A DNA stretch of 64,000 nt from Kiloniella laminariae (GCF_027214005.1 NZ_JAPWGY010000001.1:372001-436000); one strand, 5' to 3'; shown: positions 16,892-26,144, counted from the stretch's first letter. Translations and numbers: made by a program. Notes: generated by a model not told the origin, from the letters alone.

Positions 16892-16933
16892 CGCCTTACC
16901 CTAGCAATATAGGGTGAGGCGTTCTCTTTTTTT
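16892..16933 (+). terminator. Terminator hairpin between luxI and luxR
   Basis: CGCCTTACCCTA (16892-16903) pairs with TAGGGTGAGGCG (16910-16921) with one mismatch and a 6-base loop, followed by TTCTCTTTTTTT. It would end luxI transcription, but lies only 15 bases before the luxR ATG at 16949, so luxR would depend on read-through or on a promoter inside the luxI end. It contains an ACCCT-N8-AGGGT dyad that recurs after luxR. Confidence 0.8.
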
Positions 16934-16948
16934 GTGGAAAGATATGGT

Positions 16949-17662
16949 ATGAAATACGCGGATCTGGTTTGGTCTGTTACGGAGCTGAAAAGGTGTAAAA
17001 CCACGCCTGACTTACGCGAAACATTTACTAAAGTTATTCACAAGCTTGGCTTTCAACAATTCGCCTACGTGCGTTTTACAAAAAACAGTGTAGCGGTAGA
17101 GGTGTCAATTTACACCTTTAGTGAAGCTTGGAAAATTGTCTATTTTCAGAAGGGGTACGACCAGATTGATCCGGTCTTTGTCGAGGCATTCAATAAAAAT
17201 GACACGTTTTTCTGGTCCGCTTGTATGCCGGAGTTTACAGGGGAGCATCAGGTTTTTTTTGATGAAGCGGCAAGCTATGGAATCTTTAATGGCCTGACGA
17301 CCCCCCTGAAGTCAGATGCAAAGGCAAAAGCCATTATGACGATTGCAGCTGCCAGAACGAAAGAAAACAAAAACCTAAAAGAACTGCCTGCCGGGATAAT
17401 GGCCTATGCAAAAGTTATTTCTGAATGTTTCCATCAAGTGGCACTTGATATTTTCAATGATCAAAATGTTCAGTTGAAATACCGGCAGAAACAAGTTCTG
17501 ACCATGGCCTCTTACGGGATGTCTTCGAGAGAAATTGCTGCGGCGCTTGATAAGTCAGAGGCTTATATTAACGAGCTTATCACTGGAATTTTGCACAAGC
17601 TTGGTACTCAATCTCGTCCGGCGGCTGTTCGTCGGGCTCAAGAGTTGGGATTGCTCGATTAG
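16949..17662 (+). CDS. luxR: LuxR-family quorum-sensing regulator
   Basis: This 237-residue regulator has an N-terminal autoinducer-binding domain (about 15-160) with the conserved ligand-pocket residues W61, Y65, D74-P75, W89 and G115, and a C-terminal LuxR helix-turn-helix (about 175-237) with MSSREIAAALDKSEAYINEL and LHKLGTQSRPAAVRRAQELG. It should sense the lactone made by the adjacent LuxI. The helix-turn-helix deviates from consensus: the usual TxRExEVL is KYRQKQVL and the recognition helix lacks the TVxxH pattern. A GTG at 16934 is also in frame, but GGAAAG with normal spacing favours the ATG at 16949. Confidence 0.93.
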   Translation: MKYADLVWSVTELKRCKTTPDLRETFTKVIHKLGFQQFAYVRFTKNSVAVEVSIYTFSEAWKIVYFQKGYDQIDPVFVEAFNKNDTFFWSACMPEFTGEHQVFFDEAASYGIFNGLTTPLKSDAKAKAIMTIAAARTKENKNLKELPAGIMAYAKVISECFHQVALDIFNDQNVQLKYRQKQVLTMASYGMSSREIAAALDKSEAYINELITGILHKLGTQSRPAAVRRAQELGLLD

Positions 17663-17692
17663 AAAATAACGCAGTTATTTACAAAAAACAGT

Positions 17693-17710
17693 ACCCTTAT
17701 TTCCTAGGGT
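17693..17710. promoter_or_regulatory. ACCCT-N8-AGGGT dyad downstream of luxR
   Basis: ACCCT (17693-17697) and AGGGT (17706-17710) repeat exactly the arms and spacing found at 16898-16915 just before luxR. Two identical 18-base dyads flanking a luxR gene suggest a shared protein-binding site, possibly LuxR itself. An unrelated perfect repeat AATAAC-GCA-GTTATT lies at 17665-17679. Confidence 0.45.
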
Positions 17711-17937
17711 TTGTCTTGGTGGATGTTTCTCTTAGTATACACACTTATTAGTTGATTGGGGTGGTAAGTCAACCTGGATGCCACATAACCTGCTCAATCC
17801 AGTTTTGGTTGTTGGTCAAAATCCGGGTGGGATTCAGTGAATTACCCTTTGCCCTGCTACTGATGGGCGAAGGTATTGTCAGGGGGACGGGGCCGGGCGC
17901 AAGTCAGTTGTCCCGAACAAAGTCGGAGATAAAAGGT

Positions 17938-18204
17938 ATGGTGGCAGGTGTAAAGGAAAGTCGGGCTTTGTTAACCGCGCTCGACGCCGTGTCTGCCATG
18001 AGCAGTAATGAATATCGACTCTTGAGAAACCTGCCGGTTCTTTTACTGCGTCCAGAGGAGTACTGCCTGGGTGATTTTGCTGAAAATCCGGGTGAGAAAT
18101 CAAAAAACCAGGCGTCTGCAAAACCGGCTTTGGCAAAAGAGGAAAGCCAGGGATGTTTTGTCGAATCCTGCGTGGCGAGTGCGATGGCCCGTCAGCAAGG
18201 TTGA
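17938..18204 (+). CDS. Small hypothetical protein downstream of luxR
   Basis: An ATG at 17938 preceded by GGAG (spacing about nine) opens an 88-residue ORF. The product has no signal peptide or membrane helix; the middle SSNEYRLLRNLPVLLLRPEEYCLGD is the most protein-like segment and the C-terminal third is rich in Lys, Ala, Ser and Cys. The frame is open further upstream to 17752, but the ATG with a ribosome binding site is preferred. I recognise no family. Its position after luxI-luxR and behind the repeated dyad makes it a possible quorum-controlled gene, but it may also be a chance ORF. Confidence 0.35.
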   Translation: MVAGVKESRALLTALDAVSAMSSNEYRLLRNLPVLLLRPEEYCLGDFAENPGEKSKNQASAKPALAKEESQGCFVESCVASAMARQQG

Positions 18205-18291
18205 ACTTGACAGAACCCGCCTGAGTTGGTGATCAGAGCAGCAAGCTCTGCGTAATATTTTATCGAGTGTTGTTCCTGATCTTTTCTATCA

Positions 18292-18325
18292 GAAAAATAC
18301 CGCAACAGCCCGAAGGCTGCTGCGG
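18292..18325 (-). terminator. Rho-independent terminator of the dimethylglycine dehydrogenase gene
   Basis: Read on the reverse strand, CCGCAGCAGCC, a TTCG tetraloop and GGCTGTTGCGG (18325-18300) form a strong hairpin with one wobble pair, followed by ATTTTTCT. It lies about 170 bases after the gene stop. Confidence 0.88.
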
Positions 18326-18350
18326 CAGTTGGTCCAGACTTGAACAGTCG

Positions 18351-18389
18351 CCACCCCTGTCCCCGTTTGGAGGCTGAAGACAGGGGTGG
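18351..18389 (-). other. Second perfect hairpin in the 3' region of the dehydrogenase gene
   Basis: CCACCCCTGTC (18351-18361) and GACAGGGGTGG (18379-18389) are exact reverse complements with a 17-base loop and no following U-tract. It lies between the gene stop and the TTCG terminator, and could stabilise the 3' end of the mRNA. Confidence 0.6.
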
Positions 18390-18496
18390 AACTGCCGGGC
18401 TTCAGGCCCGACTGGGCTCTACAAACCAGCAGGGGAGATCCCCATAATCTGGCAGAGGTGTGAAGGTGTGGACTGGCTGGCCCATGGCTGATCTGA

Positions 18497-20971
18497 TCAG
18501 ACCTTCACCCTTTCTGCCTTTGGATCGTAGAGCGGTTTCAGTGACAGGCTGGTTTTGAAACGCTCACAGGCAATTTCAACAGCGAAGTCATCTTCACTGA
18601 TCCAGTCCGCAGTAACACCGGCTTCGTTGTGGACATAGCCCATGCCGATGGTGGTGCCCAATGTGTGGCTGTACATGCCCGAAGTGACCTTGCCGACAAT
18701 CCTGTCACCTTTATAGATCGGTTCGTTGTGATACATCATCGCATCGGGATTATCGAGTTTGAGCGAGACCATACGCTTGCCCAAGGGTTTCCCCTTTTGT
18801 GCCAGCAGGGCGTCACGGCCGATAAAGCCGCCCGGTTTGTCCCAGGCCACGGCAAATCCAAGCCCGGCTTCGAGCACGGTTTCCTCGTCAGAGATTTCAT
18901 GACCCCAGTGGCGGAAGCCTTTTTCCAGACGCAGCGTGTTGACCGCGTGCATGCCGCCGGGCTTGAGGTCGAACTCTGCCCCAGCTTCCATCAGCGTGTC
19001 GTAGACATGAATGGCAAACTCGCTCGGAATATAAAGCTCCCAGCCCAGTTCCCCGACATAGGTGATGCGTCCGGCCAGAATGCGGGCATAGCCCAGATCG
19101 ATTTCCTGACAGGTGCCAAAAGGGAAAGCTTCGTTAGACAGGTCGGTCGGGGTGACCTTGTTCAGCAGCTTGCGGCTGTTCGGTCCCATCACCGCGAAGA
19201 GGGCATAGCCCGAAGTCACATCGGTGGCGATGCAGTGACTGTCTTCGGGAATATTGCGGGTCAGATAATTCCAGTCACGGTATTGGGTGCCGCCGGATGA
19301 CAGGACCATGAACTTGTTGTCTTCCAGCCGGGTGACGGTCAGATCCGCCTCGATCCCGCCGCGTTCGTTAAGCCACTGGGTGTAGACCATCTTGCCGTTG
19401 GCAACATCGACGTTGGCACCAGAGATGTTGTTGAGCACCTTGACCGCGTCTTTGCCCTGGACCATGAACTTGCCGAAAGAGCTCATGTCAAACAGGGTGA
19501 CGTTTTCACGGGCAGCTTTACATTCGGCGCCACAGTACTCATGCCAGTTCTGACGCCCCCAGGAGTATTCGTACTTTGGCTCGACGCCTGCGGGGGCAAA
19601 CCAGTTGGCCCGCTCCCATCCCGCCATCTCGCCGAAACAGGCATTGGCTTTTTCCAGACGGTCATGGATTGGTGAGCGTTTTATGTTGCGACTGGTTTTG
19701 GGCTGTTTGTAAGGCCAGTGCATTTCATAGAGCAGACCAAGGGCTTCGGTGGTGCGATCGTAAAGGTACTTGTCACCGCCCTGGAAGGGCTGGACGCGGC
19801 GGATATCCACATCCCACATATCAACCGGGCAGTGACCGCGCACGATCCAGTCGGCCAGCATCTTGCCCGCGCCCCCTGCAGACTGGATACCGGTCGAGTT
19901 AAAGCCTGCGGCGACATAGAAATTTTTCAGCTCTGGCGATTCACCCAGATAGAAACGGTTGTCGGGGGTGAAACTTTCCGGGCCGTTGAAGAAGGTGTGG
20001 ATCCCGGCGCTTTCCAGCAGGGGTATACGCGCCATGGCGTTTTCCAGAGCGGGGGTGAACTGGTCCCAGTTCTCTGGCAGTTCGTCAAAGCAGAAGCTTT
20101 CGGGAATGCCTTTGTGGCCCCAGGGAACGGCATTGGGTTCAAAGCAGCCGATCAACAGCTTGCCGGCATCTTCTTTGTAGTAGTTATAGCCATCGGGATC
20201 ACGCAAGGTTGGCAGCTTTGGCAGATCCGCAATCGGTTCGGTGACGATGTAATAGTGTTCTGCGGCATGTAGCGGCACATTGACGCCGACTTTTCTGGCG
20301 ATCTGTCGCGCCCACATGCCGCCACAGTTGACCACGACCTCGGCGGTGATTTCGCCCTGATCAGTGACTACTCCGGTAACTTTGCCACCAGCGGTGATCA
20401 CATCTTCAACCTTGATGCCTTCGATGATGGTTGCACCACCGATGCGCGCGCCCTTGGCCAGGGCCTGGGTTGTATCGATCGGGTTGGTCTGGCCATCACC
20501 GGGCAGGTACACACCGCCAATGATGTTGGAAACATCGGCGATGGGGTAATGCTCAAGCACCTGTTCCGGGGTGATGACCTCGACTTCCAGACCAAAATTC
20601 CGCGCCATGGAAGCGCCGCGTTTGAGTTCTTCCAGCCGTCCGATGGTCTGGGCGACAGAGACCGATCCCGTATGGCGCAACCCGGTTTCCTGCCCGGTTT
20701 CGGCGGCGAGGTTTTTGTAGAGATCGGCGGTGTATTTCGCCATTTTGGTCAGGTTTTCTGTCGCTCGCAGCTGTCCGACCAGCCCGGCGGCATGCCAGGT
20801 GGTGCCACAGGTCAGCTGTTTGCGTTCCAGTAGCACAACGTCTTTCCAGCCAAGCTTGGTCAGGTGATAGGCCACAGAGCAGCCGACGACACCGCCGCCG
20901 ATAATGACAACTTGGGCGTGGGCGGGAAGTTTTTTTGCAGCGGGGGCAGTTGAGGGGTGTTCTGTAGCCAT
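18497..20971 (-). CDS. FAD-dependent dimethylglycine/sarcosine dehydrogenase-like protein
   Basis: This 824-residue protein has the architecture of dimethylglycine and sarcosine dehydrogenases, which oxidatively demethylate N-methylated glycines and pass the one-carbon unit to tetrahydrofolate. The N-terminal DAO domain has the Rossmann motif [17 protein letters not shown] (21-37). TTWHAAG holds H60, which corresponds to the covalent FAD-linking histidine of the family. A FAO/GCV_T aminomethyltransferase domain with GCV_T C-terminal barrel fills about 430-815. The frame opens 121 codons further upstream across the regulator end, but the ATG at 20971 has AGGA in front and gives the family length. 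It lies downstream of an XRE-cupin regulator on the same strand. Dimethylglycine versus sarcosine is not resolved. Confidence 0.9.
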   Translation of the reverse strand: MATEHPSTAPAAKKLPAHAQVVIIGGGVVGCSVAYHLTKLGWKDVVLLERKQLTCGTTWHAAGLVGQLRATENLTKMAKYTADLYKNLAAETGQETGLRHTGSVSVAQTIGRLEELKRGASMARNFGLEVEVITPEQVLEHYPIADVSNIIGGVYLPGDGQTNPIDTTQALAKGARIGGATIIEGIKVEDVITAGGKVTGVVTDQGEITAEVVVNCGGMWARQIARKVGVNVPLHAAEHYYIVTEPIADLPKLPTLRDPDGYNYYKEDAGKLLIGCFEPNAVPWGHKGIPESFCFDELPENWDQFTPALENAMARIPLLESAGIHTFFNGPESFTPDNRFYLGESPELKNFYVAAGFNSTGIQSAGGAGKMLADWIVRGHCPVDMWDVDIRRVQPFQGGDKYLYDRTTEALGLLYEMHWPYKQPKTSRNIKRSPIHDRLEKANACFGEMAGWERANWFAPAGVEPKYEYSWGRQNWHEYCGAECKAARENVTLFDMSSFGKFMVQGKDAVKVLNNISGANVDVANGKMVYTQWLNERGGIEADLTVTRLEDNKFMVLSSGGTQYRDWNYLTRNIPEDSHCIATDVTSGYALFAVMGPNSRKLLNKVTPTDLSNEAFPFGTCQEIDLGYARILAGRITYVGELGWELYIPSEFAIHVYDTLMEAGAEFDLKPGGMHAVNTLRLEKGFRHWGHEISDEETVLEAGLGFAVAWDKPGGFIGRDALLAQKGKPLGKRMVSLKLDNPDAMMYHNEPIYKGDRIVGKVTSGMYSHTLGTTIGMGYVHNEAGVTADWISEDDFAVEIACERFKTSLSLKPLYDPKAERVKV

Positions 20972-21119
20972 CTTTTGATCCTGTAACAAAACCTTGGGGG
21001 CTGATCCCGCCAAGGGCGTTGAAAACTTCTGCTTGGTTTCTGGTTTACGGCCTGTTGTCAGGTCTGATTTTGTTCTTTTTTGATCGTGGCGCTTCATGAA
21101 ACGGGGTAATAAAACGGGC

Positions 21120-21719
21120 CTAGTAAAACGGAGGAGACATGATCCAGATGACTTCTGCCACCTCTGGCCCGGGGTTGTGGGTACGGTGAAACTCGCCGCG
21201 GTTGATCTTGAAACTGTCGCCTGCATGCAGCGTGAAACTTTTATCGGCAATCTCGACGATAATGGTGCCGCTGACGACGTATCCGGATTCTTCAACCACT
21301 TCGCGGGCGATCTGGATCTCTCCGGTGGCGGCACCGGGCTGGAAGGTCCCCATGATCATCTCGACGTCGCCACCAAGGTCAGGGGAAAGCAGTTCCTCGA
21401 CCATGCCTGTGCCGGTAAAATTCAGCTTGCGGCGGTTTTGTTTACGCACAACATGGGCTTGTTCAGTCGGGTCTGCGACAGCGGTACCGTGAAAGAACCA
21501 GGAGTTCTGAACCTCGAGTGCTTCGGAGATCTTGTTGAGAATGGGAATGGAAACCGCTGAAATGCCCCGTTCGATCTGGCTGATGTAACCAACTGATTTG
21601 CCAATTTTTTCTGCCAGGTTCGTCACGGACATGCGCTTGGCTTTGCGCAGATCCCGGATCTGTTGCCCCAGAGTGACGGATTCTTCTTCAAGAGTGTTTT
21701 CTGCCTTGGGCCGCGCCAT
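21120..21719 (-). CDS. XRE-family regulator with C-terminal cupin domain
   Basis: This 199-residue regulator has an N-terminal HTH_3 domain (about 16-70) with [26 protein letters not shown] and a cupin_2 sensor domain (about 120-190) with EEILSPD-like, [20 protein letters not shown] and VIWIMSPP segments. This architecture is common for regulators of amino acid, polyamine and methylated-amine metabolism. It precedes the dehydrogenase gene by 148 bases on the same strand and is divergent from homospermidine synthase, so it may control either or both. A perfect palindrome upstream (21793-21820) is a likely operator. Confidence 0.92.
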   Translation of the reverse strand: MARPKAENTLEEESVTLGQQIRDLRKAKRMSVTNLAEKIGKSVGYISQIERGISAVSIPILNKISEALEVQNSWFFHGTAVADPTEQAHVVRKQNRRKLNFTGTGMVEELLSPDLGGDVEMIMGTFQPGAATGEIQIAREVVEESGYVVSGTIIVEIADKSFTLHAGDSFKINRGEFHRTHNPGPEVAEVIWIMSPPFY

Positions 21720-22131
21720 TCAAGCTGTTTCCTGTATTCTGCTCCCCGAAGTGATCAGGGTTTGTTTTGCTGGAAATATAAAGGCAGAATTAAATGAAAA
21801 AACAAACACATTTTTTCATTAGTGTGAAAAAAAGAAAGAAAATTACATTTAATGAACTGTGGTTGTGCTGTTGAAATTATATTTCCGGGGCAGCAAAATC
21901 TTGCAATTGTTGCCTGCTTGTGGTCCAAGCGTCGCCAGAGTTGCCGCCGGGTAATGCAGGGTCTGTGAGCAGCAGGTTTCTGTCGGGCGTGTGATGACAG
22001 GATAAAGATTTTTGCGGTATTGCCACCTCCCGCGATCCGATACCTCCGTGGCATGGCTGCACTTGGGCGTAACATTAGAATCTGTCTTGCGTAACGGATC
22101 ACGCAGCTTGAGGGCAGTGGAGCAAAAAATC
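21720..22131. other. Divergent intergenic region between XRE-cupin and homospermidine synthase
   Basis: These 412 bases hold no convincing gene. The part next to the regulator is AT-rich and contains the palindrome listed separately; the part next to homospermidine synthase is GC-balanced and open in the synthase frame, but lacks a ribosome binding site and family similarity, so I treat it as non-coding leader. Confidence 0.6.
21793..21820. promoter_or_regulatory. Perfect palindrome upstream of the XRE-cupin regulator
   Basis: AATGAAAAAA (21793-21802) and TTTTTTCATT (21811-21820) are exact reverse complements with an 8-base spacer, 74-101 bases before the regulator start. A T-rich XRE-family operator is plausible and would allow autoregulation. 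Confidence 0.55.
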
Positions 22132-23565
22132 ATGACATACCCAGTATATGGAAAAATTTCCGGTCCCATTGTTCTGATCGGGTTCGGTTCTATTGGCCGC
22201 GGGGTTCTGCCCCTGATCGAACGCCACTTTGAATACGATTCCCATATGATCCATGTGATTGATCCTTCGGATGAGCATGCAAACTTTCTGGCCCAGCGCG
22301 GGGTGAAGTTTCACAAGAAGTCTTTGACCGAAGACAATTACCGCGAAATCCTTGATGGCTTTTTTGCCGCCAACACTTCTGGTGACAAACAGGGTTTTTG
22401 TGTGAACCTCTCCGTCGATACCGGCTCTCTCGATATCATGAAACACTGCCGGGATCTGAACACCCTTTACATCGATACGGTGGTCGAACCCTGGCCCGGT
22501 TTTTACTTCAACGAAGATGCTTCCCCGGCCGAGCGTACCAACTATGCCTTGCGTGAAACTGTGCGCGCTGAAAAGCGGGCCAATCCCGGTGGAACCACAG
22601 CCGTTTCCTGTTGTGGCGCCAACCCGGGCATGGTGTCCTGGTTCGTCAAGGAAGCGCTGATGCATATCGCGCGGGACACCGGGCAGGAATGTGAGCAGCC
22701 ACAGAACCGTGAAGGCTGGGCCAGCCTGATGCAGTCCCTTGGCGTCAAGGGCATCCATATTGCCGAGCGCGACACCCAGTATGTGCGCGAGCCAAAACCC
22801 ATCGGTACCTTTATCAATACCTGGTCGGTCGAGGGCTTCATTTCCGAGAGCTTCCAGCCTGCTGAGCTTGGTTGGGGCAGCCATGAAAAGTGGATGCCGG
22901 AAAATGCCCACAAACATGACAAGGGCTGTCAGGCCGCGATCTATATCACCTATCCCGGTGCCTTGACCCGGGTTCATACCTGGTGCCCGACACCTGGCCC
23001 CCAGTATGGTTTTCTGGTGACGCACAACGAGGCAATCTCGATCTCTGACTACTATACGGTCGGGGATGCAGCGACACCTGACTATCGCCCGACCTGTCAC
23101 TATGCCTATCATCCCTGTGATCAGGCCGTTCTCAGTGTGCACGAGATCTTTGGCTCGGGTGCGCAGCAGAAGGTTATGAAAATTCTGTCAGAAGACGAGA
23201 TCGTCGATGGTGTGGACGAGCTGGGCGTCCTGCTGTATGGCCATGCCAAGAACGCTTACTGGTATGGCTCCCGCCTCTCGATCAAGGAGGCCCGTACTCT
23301 GGCACCGTTCCAGAACGCGACCGGCCTGCAGGTCACCTCGGCGGTTCTGGCTGGCATGGTCTGGGCACTGGAAAACCCGGAAGCCGGGATTGTCGAGACT
23401 GACGAGATGGATCACAAGCGCTGTCTTGAAGTGCAGCGACCCTATCTTGGCCCGGTCGAAGGACATTACACCGACTGGACCCCACTTTCGACCCGTTGGG
23501 ATCATTTCAACGAAGAGATCGACACCAGCGATCCCTGGCAGTTCAGGAACATTCTGGCTTCCTGA
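22132..23565 (+). CDS. hss: Homospermidine synthase
   Basis: This 477-residue enzyme has the same length as the characterised bacterial homospermidine synthase. It makes sym-homospermidine from two putrescines (or putrescine and spermidine) using NAD+ as a catalytic hydride carrier, in the cytoplasm. The dinucleotide-binding motif VLIGFGSIGRGVLPLI is near residues 14-29, and family-typical stretches include VVEPWPGFYF, CCGANPGMVSWFVKEAL, HNEAISISDYYT and a C-terminal YTDWTPLSTRWDHF. Upstream open sequence is ignored because the ATG at 22132 follows GGAG and gives the canonical N-terminus. Homospermidine is a major polyamine in many alphaproteobacteria. It is divergent from the XRE-cupin gene. 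Confidence 0.95.
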   Translation: MTYPVYGKISGPIVLIGFGSIGRGVLPLIERHFEYDSHMIHVIDPSDEHANFLAQRGVKFHKKSLTEDNYREILDGFFAANTSGDKQGFCVNLSVDTGSLDIMKHCRDLNTLYIDTVVEPWPGFYFNEDASPAERTNYALRETVRAEKRANPGGTTAVSCCGANPGMVSWFVKEALMHIARDTGQECEQPQNREGWASLMQSLGVKGIHIAERDTQYVREPKPIGTFINTWSVEGFISESFQPAELGWGSHEKWMPENAHKHDKGCQAAIYITYPGALTRVHTWCPTPGPQYGFLVTHNEAISISDYYTVGDAATPDYRPTCHYAYHPCDQAVLSVHEIFGSGAQQKVMKILSEDEIVDGVDELGVLLYGHAKNAYWYGSRLSIKEARTLAPFQNATGLQVTSAVLAGMVWALENPEAGIVETDEMDHKRCLEVQRPYLGPVEGHYTDWTPLSTRWDHFNEEIDTSDPWQFRNILAS

Positions 23566-23591
23566 CTTTTCAAGTGATCTGAACATGGTAC

Positions 23592-23624
23592 AGGGCTCAT
23601 TTCCATCAGGAAATGGGCCCTTTG
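23592..23624. terminator. Terminator between hss and the MocR gene
   Basis: AGGGCTCATTTCC (23592-23604) pairs with GGAAATGGGCCCT (23609-23621) with one wobble pair and an ATCA loop, followed by TTTGTCC on the plus strand. It separates two convergent genes. Confidence 0.8.
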
Positions 23625-23675
23625 TCCTCTTGGGAGTTCCCAGTGAAACAATTTGCAGGGTCCGGCTTTGGATGA

Positions 23676-25079
23676 TTAGCGGGCGAGGGCGGTTACCAGT
23701 ACCTCGAACAGGCGCGGGGAAAGCGACTGGGCGACATTGAAACGCAGGAACCTGTTGGCATTGCCGGACTGGCTGAAAACATTACCGGGGGCAAGGATGA
23801 TATTCTGGGCAAGGGTTTTGCGGGCGATATCTGCGGCATCCTGTCCTTCGGGCAGGCTGCACCACAAAAACAGACCTGCACCGGGTTCGATCCAGGGGAT
23901 GATACCAAGGTTACCCAGGCGGTCACTGGTCTGTTTCATGGCCTGGGACAAACGCTTGCGCAGTTCTTCCATATGTTTCCGGTAACTGCCGTTTTGCAGA
24001 ATGTTGAGGACCAGCTCCGCCGAGAAGTGCCCGTTGCCAAAGGTGGTGGCGATCTTCAGGTCGATCAGGTTTTCAATCCATTCCGGGCGCGCGGCGATAA
24101 AACCGCAACGTACAGCAGCTGAAAGCGTTTTGGAAAAACTGCCGATGTGGACCACCCGCTCCAGCCCGTCTAGCGCAGCAAGGCGCGGGCTTGGGGCCTG
24201 TTCGAAATCGGCAAAGATGTCGTCCTCGATAATCCTGAGATCGTGCTGTTCCGCCAGCTTGAGCAGACGGTGAGCAACGGGGAGAGACAGACTTGCCCCG
24301 GTCGGGTTATGCAGGGCTGAATTGGTGATGTAAAGGCGGGGCGTATGGTTTTTCAGGGCCTGTTCAAAGAGGTCCAGGTCCGGGCCGTTGCGGGTGTAGG
24401 GGACACTGACAACCTTGACCCGATGCGCCCGCAACAGGGCGTGAAAATTGAAATAACAGGGATCGTCCAGCAGCACACAATCGCTGGGTTCAAGTAAAAA
24501 ACGGCAGAGCAGATCAATGGCCTGTGTGCCTGATTCTGTTAACAGGATCTGATCTGGGCTGGCATCGATCCCAACAGCATCCATCCGTCGGGCGAGCAGG
24601 GATCGCAGGGCGGGAAGCCCCAAGGGAGAACCATAATCTGTCAGGATCGCGCTGTTGCTGCGGGCGAGGGTTCTCAAGCCGCGGCGAAGGCTTTCTTCGG
24701 GCATCCAGTCGGGAGGCAACCAGCCACAGCCTGGCTTGAGAAAACTCTCGTCCGCTTCAAGCGATTGCCGGGACACCCAGAAGGGATCAACCGCGCGGTC
24801 CAGCTTCGGCCCGATTTCGGCAAGACTGAGGGGCGGAAGCTGGGTTGTGACATAAAAACCCGATCCCCGCCGGGGCTGGATGATGCCTTCGGCCACCAGT
24901 CGGTCATAGGCCTCGACAACCGTCGATTTTGATACCCGCAGTCTGTCGGCGAGATGGCGGATCGAAGGCAACTTTTCGCCAGAGGCCAGACTGCGCCCGG
25001 CGATGCGTTGCCGGATCACCTGCATGACCTGTACCACCAGGGTATCTGTTGACTCAGGTAAGGTTTCCTGGATTTTCAC
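23676..25079 (-). CDS. MocR-family (GntR-aminotransferase) transcriptional regulator
   Basis: This 467-residue regulator combines an N-terminal GntR winged helix (about 14-80, LPSIRHLADRLRVSKSTVVEAY) with a fold-type I aminotransferase domain (about 105-465). PLP-binding residues are present: N258 in HNPTG, D286 and the Schiff-base lysine K317 in HIGSFSKTLS. MocR proteins sense PLP or amino compounds and often control the divergent gene, here a DMT-family exporter. The shared gap contains three phased CAGTACA half-sites. The effector is unknown; PdxR, GabR and EnuR-like roles are all possible. Confidence 0.93.
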   Translation of the reverse strand: MKIQETLPESTDTLVVQVMQVIRQRIAGRSLASGEKLPSIRHLADRLRVSKSTVVEAYDRLVAEGIIQPRRGSGFYVTTQLPPLSLAEIGPKLDRAVDPFWVSRQSLEADESFLKPGCGWLPPDWMPEESLRRGLRTLARSNSAILTDYGSPLGLPALRSLLARRMDAVGIDASPDQILLTESGTQAIDLLCRFLLEPSDCVLLDDPCYFNFHALLRAHRVKVVSVPYTRNGPDLDLFEQALKNHTPRLYITNSALHNPTGASLSLPVAHRLLKLAEQHDLRIIEDDIFADFEQAPSPRLAALDGLERVVHIGSFSKTLSAAVRCGFIAARPEWIENLIDLKIATTFGNGHFSAELVLNILQNGSYRKHMEELRKRLSQAMKQTSDRLGNLGIIPWIEPGAGLFLWCSLPEGQDAADIARKTLAQNIILAPGNVFSQSGNANRFLRFNVAQSLSPRLFEVLVTALAR

Positions 25080-25097
25080 GGCGGCTTATTCCTGCTT

Positions 25098-25142
25098 TGT
25101 ACTGCTATTGTGTCCAGTACAGTTTGATTGAATTGTACTGGA
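25098..25142. promoter_or_regulatory. MocR operator candidates in the divergent gap
   Basis: Half-site TGTACTG at 25098-25104, then TCCAGTACA (25113-25121) and TGTACTGGA (25134-25142), the last two exact reverse complements with a 12-base spacer. Three copies of one heptamer in 45 bases between the MocR gene and its divergent exporter point to the binding site of that regulator. Confidence 0.65.
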
Positions 25143-25259
25143 TTGTATCTGGGGAGAAGCACCGGAGCAAGTTATAGACGATGGTGTAACAACTGCGGTG
25201 AGGCTTATGGCCGAGCGCAGGATGTAAAGGTGACACTGACAGAAGAAAGCGGTTTTCAG

Positions 25260-26144
25260 ATGAACAGCAAAAACAGCGGGTGGATCAACGGTTTTATCGG
25301 GATGCTGATTTTCAGTGGTTCCCTGCCAGCGACCAGAATAGCGGTGGCAGATTTTGATCCGGTGTTTCTGACATTGGCGCGGGCGAGTATTGCCGCGTTG
25401 CTGGCGCTTGTCGTCTTGAAGGCTTTTGCGGTGAAGCGTCCGGTGAAAGGCGATCTGGTTTCCCTGATTGTAGTCTCGTTCGGCGTGGTTATCGGTTTCC
25501 CCCTGTTAACCGCCTATGCACTGCAATACATTCCGACCACCCAGTCGATTGTCTTTGTGGGGCTGTTGCCTTTGATGACGGCGATCTTCGGCATCCTGCG
25601 CGGGGATGAGCGGCCCGGTCCAGCCTTCTGGATTTTCTCCTGTCTGGGCAGTGGGCTGGTGATCGGTTTTGCCCTCAGTCTGTCCGGTGTCACTTCGGCA
25701 GGGCCCCTGTCTCCCGAGGCGTTGATCGGCTGTGCCTTGATGCTGGTGGCGATTGTGGTCTGCGGCCTTGGTTATGCCGAAGGGGCCAGGCTGTCGCGTC
25801 GGCTGGGCGGGTGGCAGGTCATCAGCTGGGCACTGGTGCTCTCCATGCCGATTACGCTGCCTCTGACCTATGTCAGTCGTCCTGAATCTTTTGCCGGTCA
25901 AGGACAGCTTGCCTGGTTCGGGCTGGCCTATGTCTCGCTGTTCAGCATGCTGCTCGGCTTTGTTTTCTGGTACCGGGGACTGGCCCAGGGCGGTATTGCG
26001 GCGGTCGGGCAACTGCAGTTGCTGCAGCCGTTTTTCGGTCTGGTTCTGGCGGCAGTTCTGTTACAGGAAACCGTGGGCTGGGCAATGGTTCTGGTTGCTG
26101 CTGCCGTGGCGCTTTGCGTGACCGGGGCCAAACGTTTCGCCTAG
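25260..26144 (+). CDS. DMT-superfamily transporter (EamA family)
   Basis: This 294-residue inner-membrane protein has about ten hydrophobic helices in two EamA repeats; the second repeat ends with GGIAAVGQLQLLQPFFGLVLAAVLLQE, a typical EamA signature. Such proteins export amino acids or other metabolites. The frame is open from 25128, but that extension crosses the operator region; the ATG at 25260 gives a standard start (MNSKNSGWINGFIGMLIFSG). Divergence from a MocR regulator suggests induction by an amino acid or B6-linked compound that it then exports. Confidence 0.87.
   Translation: MNSKNSGWINGFIGMLIFSGSLPATRIAVADFDPVFLTLARASIAALLALVVLKAFAVKRPVKGDLVSLIVVSFGVVIGFPLLTAYALQYIPTTQSIVFVGLLPLMTAIFGILRGDERPGPAFWIFSCLGSGLVIGFALSLSGVTSAGPLSPEALIGCALMLVAIVVCGLGYAEGARLSRRLGGWQVISWALVLSMPITLPLTYVSRPESFAGQGQLAWFGLAYVSLFSMLLGFVFWYRGLAQGGIAAVGQLQLLQPFFGLVLAAVLLQETVGWAMVLVAAAVALCVTGAKRFA

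Noticed and set aside
17752-17937. Longer version of the ORF after luxR
   Set aside because: The upstream part has no ribosome binding site at its start and runs close to the dyad region; the ATG at 17938 is better supported.
20972-21334. N-terminal extension of the dimethylglycine dehydrogenase frame
   Set aside because: It crosses the XRE-cupin gene, has no ribosome binding site and adds 121 residues without family similarity.
22099-23142. 347-residue reverse-strand ORF inside homospermidine synthase
   Set aside because: Antisense shadow; the plus-strand product matches a known enzyme over its full length.
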